From Lichenostomus cassidix (taxonomy: Eukaryota; Chordata; Aves; Passeriformes; Meliphagidae), in assembly GCA_008360975.2 (NCBI GenBank), contig CM039182.1:92091405-92155404 (forward strand): 64,000 bases of DNA, read 5' to 3'. Shown here in pieces: positions 1 through 29,300 of this stretch. How positions within the stretch are numbered: the stretch's first letter is position 1; every line of letters starts with the position of its first letter. The notes under the pieces are model-generated. The model worked only from the letters and a program-made list of their open reading frames with translations, searched no databases and was not told where the DNA came from. A program made the position numbers and the translations under genes.

Positions 1-9420
<9,420 letters not shown>

Positions 9421-10550
9421 TCAAAAGAAGCAGGAGGCAGACTAAAAGCAGGTAATTAATGAACCAGGCCACCAAACCAAAAGGGGCAGAATTTTTATAA
9501 TGACAGCAAAAAAACCCCTAAATAATGTGGTTCAGAAAAAACACTCACCTAATTTTAAAAGAAATCTTATTCATATACATGCTAATCCTTCAGAAAAAAA
9601 GTGGTAACTAAAGCAAAGGAGAATAAAGCCTGACTACGAATGACAACTAAACACAAAGAAAGTTGTTACAAGGCAGACCAAAAAAAATCTCAAAAAACGT
9701 CAGGGGCAGAAGTACCCTAGTTAGAGGTCCTCCAAAGACTCCCAAGGACTAGTGTTTAAGGGCCAGTATATTTGAGTATGAATTCTTCCAGCCTATGCAG
9801 AAGCAAATCCCATGTCATGATCTTACTCTTGAATTCTAGAATTTGCATGGATATTTGCAAGTACCATGAACAAAACACAGCAACAAAAGAGTTTGTTTGC
9901 TCTGCTCATTTAAATAGAGAGATAAAACCTTAATCATTCAAAAGCCATGCAATGAACTCAGTACCTCACCAAGTTTTAGTATAAACTTTTATTTTGCTTC
10001 TGGATTTGACTTTTCTTTTTCCACCCACATGCACTAACTACTGTTCATGTGATATACAAAGCTGAATTTCAGTCATGATCATGAAGTCCTGAAACTATTC
10101 TATTATCTGCCTTTAAAAACAACAATGTGACATTCATGCCTGGGATATTTTTGTCTCTAAGGACAATCTGACATTTTCTAGTTTGTGTATTTTTCAGGGT
10201 TCTTTTTTTTTTTAACTTTTGAACTAATTGAATGACCAAAAAAAAACCCTAAACAAAATAAGCCTCCTCTACCACACATGTAAAATCTTATTAATCCTTC
10301 ACACAGTAAAGGTTTACAATTTTTGGTGAAGACTGTAAACTTGGCCGTCTTCCCAATTCTTTCTTTACCATCCATATTTTAATAATTCAGAATATTATCA
10401 CGATCTTTTTACAGCACTGTGACTGCAAGTGGAAAGCTTCCTGCCTGTACTATAAAACCACTATGGGTCCTGTCTATCAAACACCATGTCTGAGTGGGAC
10501 TCGTGAAACACAATGCACTCGATGGCCTCCGGATATGTCTGACCTCATAC

Positions 10551-10610
10551 TGACCCTCGGCAGTGTTCTTATGGCATGGATTTACTGTCCAACAATTTAC
10601 ATTTTCCTCG
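10551..10610 (+). repeat. Dispersed repeat, copy 1 (pair with 11599-11657)
   Basis: This 60-base segment aligns with 11599-11657 in the same orientation at roughly 70% identity by eye, sharing blocks such as TCCAACA and ATTTTCCT; many differences are C/T or A/G transitions. Copy 1 retains CpG dinucleotides where copy 2 does not. The pair probably belongs to an old interspersed repeat family that I cannot name; similarity may extend upstream towards 10461. The strand given is arbitrary. Confidence 0.5.
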
Positions 10611-11598
10611 TTTTTTACTTAAATGGAATGTTTGGAAGGTAAGAGGTTGGGTTTTTTTTTAAGTAACTGATGCATTTTCCAGACTGACAAGGTTTATTTG
10701 TTTTCCACAGAAAAGTTGCTAAGAGAAAACCCCCAAAACATTCACATAAATATATCTCAGACAGATAATAGGAACAGGTTTTGTTCTAAGCAAACTACAC
10801 CAGCCAGTCTTCCAACTAAGCAAACTATCTCATTTCAATGAAGCAGAAACTGATTAATTGCATTGTACCTTTTAAAAATGTTGATTTTGATGGCAAACTA
10901 CAACAGCACTAAAAATACCACCAGCTTCAATCCATGCATAACTTTGAGTGAGATGTCCCAGCAAGAAAGAAGTTTTTTGCCTACTCTTTTGCCAAGAATT
11001 ACATAAGTTTCTACTGAATTTTCATGGAAAATGATAGCTTAGGAATGTAATGAGAGCTTTACAGATCAATAAAATTGCATCAATATTAATTTTTAAAGTC
11101 CAAAGCTTCTGGAAGCAAGCAGGAAAGCAATTTCTCAAGCAAACCACTAACTGCACCTGTGACTATAAACTTTCAAGTTGAGAAGAAATAGCACATTTTA
11201 ATATATTTAAAACATCATTGAATTACTGCTTTTCTTGGCCCTTTTTTCAGTAGTCCGATTTCTTTAGGTATGCCCTCTTTTTGCTTTCAGGAATGAAAAC
11301 TGATATAGAAAAATAGCAGTGCCACACATCAGAGCTTCAGAAAACTGGGTGAGAAAGTCATCAAGTTGCAATGAAAACTACACAAAAATACTGGAAGGAA
11401 AAAAAGCCCAGAATCTTGGTTTGTTTTTTTTTTTTCACTTGCAAAAAGCATCTAAGATTTCTGGCTGCTATAGAGTTATTTTCCTATTAGTCACCTAATA
11501 TTGTTTGGGGGAGTCAGCAATGCCTAATGAAGCAGTTTTATGGGCTCCTGTGATCACCCAAGTTTTCAAACTATATTAGTTGAAATTTTGACAAGATC

Positions 11599-11657
11599 TG
11601 ACTCTCAGGGATGTTTTATGGTACAAATTGACTATCCAACAGTTTGTATTTTCCTGA
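11599..11657 (+). repeat. Dispersed repeat, copy 2 (pair with 10551-10610)
   Basis: Second, more decayed copy of the segment at 10551-10610, about 1.05 kb away in the same orientation and in the same CARMIL1 intron. A TATGGG phrase precedes both copies (near 10462 and 11540), suggesting the similarity is longer but interrupted. Identity as an LTR, a LINE or a DNA element was not established. Confidence 0.5.
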
Positions 11658-11800
11658 TATGATTAAAGGAAAAAAAAATTGTCAATGGATTGCCCAGTTG
11701 TACTTGCCTAAAAAATTTCACTTCAATAAGCGTAACAGCATCCTTTAAAACACAGCACAGCCTGGTAGAAGCAGATATATTGTTTCAATTTATTACTTAC

Positions 11801-11876
11801 TAATTTCAGATCCTTGGAGGACAGCTTTGTAAACCACTGATTATACTCCAGGGCAGCAACTATAGGTATTAAGTCT
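11801..11876 (-). CDS. CARMIL1: CARMIL1 exon, LRR domain (about residues 205-230)
   Basis: This 76-nt exon begins with the base completing an arginine codon and then reads [20 protein letters not shown] followed by KDLKL, ending in phase 0 at a strong TTA/gtaagt donor. The acceptor is TTTCTAG; a second AG two bases downstream (CTAGAG) is a possible competing site, but using it would break the frame. The segment forms the helical side of one LRR ([13 protein letters not shown]) and the strand of the next ([11 protein letters not shown]). It matches family members nearly residue for residue. Confidence 0.96.
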
Positions 11877-19780
<7,904 letters not shown>

Positions 19781-22011
19781 CTATAAATAAAAGTGCAAGA
19801 GGCTGAGAACTGGGTATCATACAATTCATGCCGATGAATTAAAAAGGAAACCATTTTGAATGCCAGCTGAATGCTTTCTGTGCTCATAGGAATCTGTTAT
19901 TCCTTAAGACATGACACAGCAATGCTCCAGGTAAAGTTTCTGAAAGTTGTTCTTGAATGTACAAGACCCCCGTACTCAAACTTTGCTTTTTCTAACAGTG
20001 CCCTGCTTCCCATGGGAACACAATTTTCAAAGGATCTTGACCTCAGCTGACACTTTGAAAACCAAGAACTTTTCACAGCATTGTCCTCTTTTGAAACACG
20101 TCCCAGAACACCAGGAGAAGCAAGCACAGCCTGACAGGAAACTATTGAATGAGCAGGGTGCCTGTTTCCTCCGGCAAAAAGTAAAAGTCTTTAATGGCTG
20201 TGATCCTCTGGAAAAGCTCTAATGCTTTGTCCTGGGCTGTTTAAGAAAATGATGTGGTGCTGTGCTGTCTCAGCACAGATGAAGTAGTAACTCAGCCAGC
20301 ATAACTGTCCTGTTGTCTGGGGAATACATGCTTGAGCAAGGGGCATAAATAAAGCCTTTTCCAACCCACCTCTCTTAGCTATTGAGTGTTCAGAATCAAA
20401 TCAGATTACAGCATGACTGACACATCAGCTCTGCTGCTGCTTTCATCTGCATCACTGGAAGCAATGTAATGTTTCTGTTTACTCCAGTGTAAATACTTAA
20501 CACAGCCCAAGTCATAACCTCTTTTAGATGAGAAGCTGTGCACGCCCAGTGAGAAGGTAACATTAGGAATAAATAAGTGCAGACAGACAGTAGGAGAGAG
20601 GACTCTGTGCAGTATGACACAGAGGATTGCTTCTTATTGAAACTGGTTCCCAGGGCTCTCTTGGTTCCCAATTCATGTCTAGGGTCGTCAGGATAATCCT
20701 AGAAGAGGCTGTATTATCCCTAAAGCACAGTGAGACTATTCACACCTTTTACCACTAATTCAACTCCTTTCTGATCCTGTCCCATCACTCCCTCATGATG
20801 AATGAGTGGGTAACTTCCTACTGGTTTTCATCATCACTAATATTAGCATAACATTTCCTTATTTCTGTCCATTTCTTCCCTTATCTTACAGTGGGAAGCT
20901 CTTCATGGCTTTCTTCGAGTTGCCTAGCACAAAACTACACCCTTCTGATATGACAGCTATAATACACTGTTTGCAGGAAAACTGCAACAATATCGTTTGC
21001 TCTGCAGGCAATAACCTAGGATTCTGCCTGCCTTCAGTTATAAGCCTCACACAATTAAAACACAAATTAATGTAAACATGAAAAACCTTAAAAACTTTTT
21101 AGGAAAAGTGTATGCTCATTGAGTCTGCTAAAAATCTCCTGCTAAAAAACTCTGCTACAACAGTGATTGTCTATGTCTCTGAGAGTAATTATCAATAGGT
21201 ACCTGGCACTTTAGTACCTTAAATAAAAAAAAAGCCACAAAAACTTAGAATTTAGTAAATGTCTCCCCATGAAAACACATGGACCTTTTTATTCCTCCTT
21301 TAAGGAAAGCTTCAAAAGACAGGTTAAAAAGATGACATGTTAATACAATGAGAGCTTTTCTGAGTTCAAAGTATCTCAGGCACTCCTATTCTTAAAAACC
21401 TCTTTAAAAACCAAACACACATGAAACACAAGACTTTGATAGAATTGAGCTGTCAAATCTTGTCAACATGCTCATCTTATGAATTAAAAATGCTGTAAAG
21501 GCATTCTTCTTTTCAGAACCTTTTCCTTGACATTTACATTTTTGGGCACATAACTTGCTGTCAAATATATTTTGTGTTGTACACAGTAAAGGCATGAAGA
21601 ATAGTTGAAAGCAAAGCATTTCTGCCTGCAACGTAGGCAGTAGCTTTTGGCATCCCCATAAAGGTATTCACCACAGAAGCCACTGCAGCTTGTGGGGTGA
21701 CTGCATACCAGCCATCATTGCTTTACCAGCTCTGAGAAAAAGATCCACTCACCACACAAATGGAAACTTGTACCATATTGAACTAGAAAAAACCCAATCT
21801 ATTTATTATCATCATTCCACCGGCACAACACATTCCTAATACTGACTCTTTAAATTCTTAGTGTTAAGACTTTAGACCAGCATGAATGCAAGAACACAAA
21901 TGCACAGTGTGCTCAGTGGATGGGAACACCTGCATGTTGGAGCATTTACCTCCTTGACTGAAACAGATTTAGCATGAGTAAACAAGTATCTTTTATCTAG
22001 AATACACTCAC
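19781..22011 (-). other. CARMIL1: CARMIL1 intron, 2.2 kb
   Basis: GT-AG intron between the exons at 22012-22071 and 19659-19780. Nothing beyond ordinary intron sequence was recognised; the open frames on both strands at 19.9-21.1 kb look like chance. Confidence 0.85.
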
Positions 22012-22071
22012 CTGGCCTGGCTTATTGGAAGTTACTCCTTGGATTTCCAAGTAGCTGAAAGTCAGTTCTAA
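22012..22071 (-). CDS. CARMIL1: CARMIL1 exon, PH-like domain (about residues 64-83)
   Basis: This 60-nt exon encodes exactly 20 codons, beginning LELTFSYLEI and ending SNKPGQ. It lies between an acceptor CTACAG and a strong CAG/gtgagt donor, phase 0 at both ends. LELTFSYLEI matches the family closely; the second half (QGVTSNKPGQ) differs from the mammalian sequence I recall, as expected for a surface loop of the PH fold. It joins the neighbouring exons without shifting the frame. At 60 nt it could be skipped without a frameshift, which would remove a strand of the PH domain; nothing in the sequence shows that this happens. Confidence 0.94.
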
Positions 22072-22544
22072 CTGTAGATAAAAGAAAAAAAAAGCCACAT
22101 TAGTGCAAACATCATTGTATTTTCAGGAGCACTTACACTTCTCTATGAGGTTAAAAAAACCTTGAGCAGGCTACTGATACTTGACATCAGTTTCTGTAGT
22201 TGACACTAAGTATTTGCTAATACCTCGGTGCATTTTTCATTTAAAAAATACTTACATTTGCTAGTTACAGGTTTAAATTGTTATTAGAGGTAATGGGAAT
22301 ACCACACTGGATATTTTACTGCAAGCTATAAGCACGAAAGCTTGTAATCAATTTTACGTGAAAAAAATTTACTATAAAAAGCAGCATTAATACAATACCC
22401 TACTGATGTGCACTCTTGTGACTGATTAATCACTTATTACAATCCTTACAGCTTCACAATTATTTTTCAGTAGTTACACTGATCACAGATGTGAAAAATT
22501 TTACTGCACAGAAGCTGAAGGGACATGCACACACATTGTTTTAA

Positions 22545-22560
22545 GTGTGTGTGTGTGTGT
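22545..22560 (+). repeat. (GT)8 microsatellite
   Basis: Eight GT units, followed by an A-rich and GATA-rich stretch up to about 22600. Confidence 0.95.
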
Positions 22561-25525
22561 AAAAATACCATATATAAATAGATAGATACAGATATGAACA
22601 TAAATGCCTTTCTGGACTGCTTTAGCTTGTCTAAAAGTATGAGAGGAAGTGAAACATAAGCTTTGTCTGAGTGGTTTATTTACATGACAGTCAGAGTAGG
22701 CAGGGAAGAACACACTGAATCCAAATAGAAGCTTAGAAGAAGGCGGGGAATTCTTCCCAAGGACTAATCTGGGGTTACAGGGAATGTTCTGAGATCTGAA
22801 TTCACAACTCTGTAGACAAATATCTTGACAAATGAGACATACAGAAAGAGGCAAACATCTTGGACTGAATCATAACTACAGGGCAATACACTAGCTTGGT
22901 CATTTCCTTTAAGTTATCATTGAAACCATTGTAACTGAGCAGTCTGTCTGAATTGCACAAGGTTTCCTGTACTTTATCTTACCCTAGGTTCACAGTCAGG
23001 GTGCTCCCAGTCTAACTGGCAAACACCATATTAACCTGTTCCTGTATTTGTGAAAATATTTTTAAAAGTCAACCCTGAATGACTGCTGGAGTGCACAGAA
23101 CTCAGATGCAGATATCAAGACTCCCTGCCCATAAAGGCTGCAATAGCACACGGGAAAGTCAGGAACAGAGTTATCAGTTTCCAATCATCAAAAAGCTTTC
23201 CAGAAAACATTAGTGTCTCTGCTCTGTGTTGCCTATTTTCTGAATCCTTATCCCTCCAGTTGCCCTCATGATTTGGCAGCATCAGAAGATATAAGCACTC
23301 CTCGCATTTCTGTTCAAAGTTCACCTTCCCCTGAAGGCACAACTTGGTGAACAAACTTTTCTCTAAAGGTTTTGAGACTTCACGTGTTTTATTTCCCACA
23401 CTCTGCTGCAGGGGCAGCATCCACAGCAAACAGGAAACTTCAGAGGTGCCATGACATCTGGTTAAAAAGCAGGGGCAGGGAACTGAGGCAGAGGAGGCAG
23501 AACAAGCATCTTCCCAGAGCTCACACCAATACCTTGCATTTTCCCAAGTGTAAGGTAGTCACTTCTCTTCAGTGCTTTATTTCTAAACTAGCAGTGGCAA
23601 TCTTTTGTGATGACATGGCCCCATGCAGTTGACTTACGGCAGAAAGAAAAAAAAAAAGGAAAAAACCAAACCCACCAAAAAAAATCTATAGCAGCTATTG
23701 TTAGCTACTCGATTAAGCAAGACTACACATATATAGAAAGGAAAAGCTCTTTTTCTCCAGTGCTAATCAAAATTTTTTTTGCCTAAATCACAATTAAATT
23801 GGGGGGGGAGATTCTGTGAAATTCTTCATATTTTGAAAATTATTTACCTATCAAATTGAAGGTTCTTTTTTTGGTAAAGTATGTGCAAACATATATATAC
23901 ATGTACACACAACTAAAAATACTTGAAAAGTTCACACAGATCCAGACTCAAGAATTTAGTCTGCAAATCCTCTCGCCTAGAATTGACAAATATCAGGAAA
24001 CATGGCACTATCTCTACAGCTCATCAGTGGTTCATTTTTCTAGTTCAAAATATGAATTTATAGTCCTTGCTTTGCAGCAAAAATGTACAACATGTTCTAA
24101 ACATCATCTACCTCAAACTAGGAGCTAATTTTACAAGGTTTTAAAAAGCATAATCTCATTTACTACCCAAAATTGTATGGTTTAAAAATCCTCTTAAAAA
24201 GCTATGCATGCCACTCATTTAGGAACCTTTCAGTTACCCAGACAGCTAATTTCAAAGTTTTCAATTTTTTCAACCAAAACTTGAAGAAAGTTGCATAGAA
24301 ATACATTCACAAATCAGAATTACATTCCTACAAATATTTTACACACTTACTTGTGGGCTTGATGACACATCCAACATTTACTAACGTTGCAGTTACATTT
24401 TATATAGAGCATAGCAAGAATTAGCAGGCTTTAAGTACTGTCCTTCCTTCCCAATAACTCCATCTCAATTAGTGGGAATGAACTGATTGGACCAGAGTGT
24501 GAAGTTAGGAGGTGCCCAGTGTGGTATCTTTGCTCTACGAATAATAGTGTGAGTTGGTATTGTACTTAACCAACAGTAATTCTTTTTAACTTTGAGCCTC
24601 GCTTAGTAGATACATCTCAACCGCACTGTTTGAGGAAAAGTGAAGTTTGGAATTGAATGTAGCAGTAACAGTTACTCACAACTGGCCATCTCTAGGCATG
24701 CTTGATTTTGTTAGAGGTCCTCAGAGAAATAATGTGTCTTCGCTGAATGTTCTCAGCTGTCTTTCTAGGAGTCACTGCCTGCCAGTTAAATGGAAATTCT
24801 CCAGCTCAGAAAGCTTCTGAGCAGCTATTGAAAATACTACAGACATTAGAAAATTCAGAGTTTCACTAATCCTGCTAGAAATGCATTTTCAACCATCCTA
24901 GTAATTGCTCAGCTGTACAAAGTTTAAGTTTTACATAAATCATAAGCACAGCTTCTCATCAGCTTCCTTCTATTTGCTATCACCCAAATCATACTTCTAC
25001 TAGTACAGAATACATATTCTAGATTTTAATGAAAACAAAACCAAGTTTATCAACCATGTAAATCTATTTAATGGGTTCTGAGAGTTGTCTGAAACACTCA
25101 ACTAAACAGAGTTATCACTTAGTACTCCAAGCCCCAGCCTTCAAGAGCTTTTTGACGACTTACAATGGCTTTACTATTGTCTAACAAGATCGTGATCACC
25201 ACCTGTCTATCATATTGCCATTGCAACATGATACATCTACACTTCCATGCAAGCAGTCACCAAACCCTGTCTTAAAAAGCCCTGGCTGAAAACTGCAGTG
25301 ATCCAAACACCAACAGACAACCAACCAGAGACACCTGTACTGCAGGGACAGGGTGATCAACTGAGGAAAATAAATATCAACAGAAATTCAAGCTACAGTT
25401 CATCCTACCTGTCAGTCAGCATCTTCCAATTATAGGTATGGATGGTCACATTTACCAGTGGACATAGCTGAAAATATGGTATCCACAGTTCCATTTTTTG
25501 ATTCTGTTTTTTTCTATTAACTGTT

Positions 25526-25564
25526 TGTGTGTGTGTGTGTATATATATATATGCATGCACACAC
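25526..25564. repeat. Alternating purine-pyrimidine tract (TG)n(TA)n(TGCA)n(CA)n
   Basis: All 39 bases alternate strictly between pyrimidine and purine: a TG run, then a TA run, then TGCATGCACACAC. Such tracts favour left-handed Z-DNA under supercoiling and are unstable in length. Confidence 0.95.
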
Positions 25565-26042
25565 TTAGACACACGCATGTCAAATACAACAAAACAGGAT
25601 AGGTGCCAAATTCCCATTTACCGATTCCAAGCTGGACAAGAGATGTTCTTTCACATCAGTCATTTTTATTCATGCGGAAATCATGTTTCTCTTCTACAGC
25701 AATCATTACAAATTGACATAGGCACAGAAAAAATAATTCACCGGCATTGGCAAGGCAAGTTGCCAAAATGCTTTTCAAAATGAACCAGAAAATCATTAGA
25801 ACACAGCAGAATTTAATAGAACTCAACACAGTTTCTGCCTCCAAATCAAATATAATCATATTTGACACTACAAACACTAGAGGGAATAATGCCATCAGCT
25901 TGTTTGCACATAAACTGTCCCTCCATAAAATTCATCAGGCTCATCTCACAGTTCTTCAAGTTGGAGTTTACAACCTAACTCTTCAGCCAGTTATGTTCTA
26001 GAAGTTATGCAGTTCTAGAAGTTAAAATTCCTCTGAAATGAT

Positions 26043-26084
26043 GTGTGTATAAATATATACACACATATATGTGTGTGTGTGTGT
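26043..26084. repeat. Palindromic AT/GT microsatellite
   Basis: GTGTGTATA (26043-26051) pairs with TATACACAC (26056-26064) across a four-base loop, and ACACACATATATGTGTGT (26059-26076) is a perfect palindrome; the tract ends in a GT run to 26084. It lies about 180 bp downstream, in the transcript, of the exon at 26262-26312. Confidence 0.9.
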
Positions 26085-26261
26085 AATTCATGCAAGGCAT
26101 ATACTAACAGAAGCACCATTCTAACTCAAGATGATACCCCAATTATCTGTTTTTTTAAACAGCTGTACAAGTATAACTAAAATATGCTAATTTTTTGCTA
26201 CTTAGTTTATGTAACTTTCATTTGTATCCCCAAAGTATTTACAGAAACACAGTGATTTTAC

Positions 26262-26312
26262 CTTGGTGGGAATCCGAGACGTTAAAAGAAATGCCCGACA
26301 TGATGCCAACAC
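26262..26312 (-). CDS. CARMIL1: CARMIL1 exon, PH-like domain (about residues 47-63)
   Basis: This 51-nt exon reads VLASCRAFLLTSRIPTK and is bounded by a TTCAATAG acceptor and an AAG/gtaaaa donor; it starts and ends in phase 0. It corresponds to a beta-strand segment of the N-terminal non-canonical PH domain, which in CARMIL proteins helps target the plasma membrane. It is the most upstream exon I can recognise here. The preceding exon, expected to encode the start codon and the lysine-rich stretch before this segment, was not found between here and the right edge. Residue numbers assume 46 upstream residues as in the mammalian protein and are approximate. Confidence 0.94.
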
Positions 26313-29300
26313 CTATTGAAAAAAATAAAAAAGAACACAATTTGTAAGAAACATTTAGTATTATAAAAGAGTCTTTTCCAGGAAAATCCTGAAACCAGAG
26401 GGAAAAAGCCTCTAGCAGAGTGAGTGTAGATACCCTCTGCTGTCATACACTGAAGGAAGCAAAACTGGGATCAGATCCAGTAGAACACAGTGAAGAGACT
26501 GCTGCAATCCAATCAGCTATGAGCTAGTTAGCACATCACTGAACTGAAGAAATGTATTTTATCAATCTCTCAAGAACATATAATAGAAATCTTACTTGCA
26601 TTTTAAGAAGCAGCAAGGATAAGAAGTCCTACCAAGGAGCATAAGATATACTTAATGGTAAAAAAATATGCAAGATCATCATGCTATTATTAGCAACATA
26701 AGCGACTAAGCAAACGGGGGAGGGGATATGGTTTGGACACATTTGGGGCACTTCTACAGTAAGAACACAAAGATTTCTCATTGATAGCCCCTGCATTTCT
26801 TCTCCAGAAAAGGTAATGGAAAAATACAGTTAGACTAGTGAGACCAGTCAGTCTTGGGAGAAAGCACAACAAAATGAGTATTTTGGAAGTTACTGCCAAT
26901 CAAAATACAGTGATTTTATATCATATCACTCCACTCTCCAGTAGCACATCGCACCCACAGATTTTATGCTTTGCAAAAGGAATTACTCATCTTGCAAAAC
27001 TACAGTACTTTTTGGGGATTTACCTATAGAATTATCTGCTGTTGGCTACATCTTTTCCTAGATTAAAAAAAAAAACAAAACAAAAGAAAAGAAACAAACT
27101 ATTTGAACACCTACATCAAAATCCCACAGCACATGCAGAGCTTTTCACACAGCTAGGACCTCCTGAACTCAGCCCTGCTCAGTAAGTATCCATGATCAAG
27201 TGATCAGGTTGACACAAAATGTGTCAACCACTCGGAGAGGAAGAACCAGGCTGAGAAGGCAACTCAGCATCCAACTCTGAACACTGTTCAAACACTTCAG
27301 GGACTGGATTTCAGCTTCAGTACCTCAGCTGAATCACATCCTTTAAATCCTAAAAGCACAAGTGCTTACCAGTGTTCAATATTAGCAGATTGTTTCAGGG
27401 TGGATGTGATTAGACCCAGTGCTCTGGTCACCACTGATGCAGAGCCAAACTGCTGCAGAATTAACCAGTGCCTCCTGTAAGGCTCAGCCCTTCACTGAAG
27501 CCCCCTTATGCAGGCTGGCCCTGTCACAGACCTGCCTCATCTCCTTGCTCACATGTAGGGAAGAAACATCTTCCCATGCTCTCCTCCCAGCTATGTCTAC
27601 CCCAAGTATCTCTTCCACAATTCAGCACAAAGAGAAAGGGGAAGGGGTCTACTCAAGGGACTTTTCCACTGCACAACCACAGTTTCCCCAGCTGAACAGC
27701 AGCTCTCTCTCACAGTAATAAACCACTGATCTTTTCCCTCCCTCACCCACCTCCTCAGGGCAGACACACACGGTAGGTACACACCACTTTCCCAAGCACC
27801 TCTGGGGAAGATCAGACCCCTGTGCTCACCAAAGAGTTTCATTACCAGTAAAAATGACACTCTTACTTGTGAACCCATCCACAAGCTGCCCATGTCTGAA
27901 AAGGGGTAGTTGATCAGTAATCCCCCCTGCACTGGCACCACCAAAAAATCTCTCCAGTGTCACAGGCAGAGCAGCTTCTGGTCACTACATGTCAGATGCA
28001 CAAGTGAGACAGTCAGGGGAAAGGAAACCTTTCAAAGAGCTCTGTCCATATTTACTTTCTTGGGAGTGGCTCACAGCATTAGAGATTTCAGTGCTCTGTG
28101 TGTGCCACCACAGTGGGACAGCTCGTTACAAGAAAGTCATGTCACAGTCTTGCTACAAAATACTTGCTTGCATATATCGGTTCAAGCTACTTTATGAGCC
28201 TAGAAAGGGTCGATTTAACATGACTGCAGAACACATGAGCAGTCCAAACAACAAAGTTAAATGTAAACCAGGCAACCAGAAGGCCCTAACAAAATTACGT
28301 TGGGAAAGAACATTCCAACTGAGCACACGGCAGTGTATATTCTTGTGGCAGTAGCTCCAATGATCCCAAAGTGATCTTTCTAAAACCAACAAAGCTGAAA
28401 AACCCACTAAACTTAAGATACAAAGGCGATGCCTGCTGTAAGATGATACACCCCACTCACCAGGTAAAGGGCTACTCTTGAGCAGTAAGATAGAAAAAAT
28501 GAAAAGCTTGAAGCTTCTAACCTAATAAGAGGTTTCTACAGTTTTCACAGTTCATAAACAAGTAAGAGTTTGATTTTTACATAAAATCAATTGAAGACAA
28601 GGTCAATTATTACTGCAAAATTAATGACTCATCTTGACAATAGCAGGACTAGATTTATTATTTTTTAACTTTTTTTTTTACAATTGGCAGAATTAGCTAT
28701 GATGAGGCTTGCCATTTATCACAATTTTAGCTGCTAAAACCTGCGAGTACACATCGTGACCCTTGAAAGGATCAGCTTCAGTTTACTCCTTTCTGATTTT
28801 TTTTCCTAATATTTTTTAAATTTTATTGAGACATCTGCATTTTACCATCACCATTTTACCATTTTTTCTCATGTTTAGCAACAGGGTAGCCTGTACCCCA
28901 ATTCAACTCAAGACTTGCTGGATAAGCTGTAAAATGTGAACTGTTTGTTTTCTATGACTTTCTTCTCCTCAATAAGGAGGAATAAACAAATAATGCATCT
29001 TAAGATCCTAAGATACTGGCTCACCCATGTCTCTGTCAATGGGATTCTGCATGGTTGCTAGTACTTGCAAGGGCAACAGAACATGTATTGCAGTCTACTC
29101 AAAACAAAGTACCCCTCTAACCCTTCCCTTGAGAAATGCAATGCTGGCACCGACGGCAGAGGCACTGTAGGTGTTTTCACACTGATAGTTCAAGTCCTCT
29201 TTTAAGAAACAAGTTATTTTGGTGAAGGAGGTCCCAGGTCTCTGCATTCCTCTGACAAGAATATGAGTATGTGCGTGATTGCACAATTGCCTAGGGCTTT

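Larger units (their letters stand above)
22072..26261 (-). other. CARMIL1: CARMIL1 intron, 4.2 kb, with microsatellites
   Basis: GT-AG intron between the exons at 26262-26312 and 22012-22071. It holds a GT repeat at 22545-22560, a long alternating purine-pyrimidine tract at 25526-25564, and a palindromic AT/GT tract at 26043-26084. No coding sequence was recognised. Confidence 0.85.
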
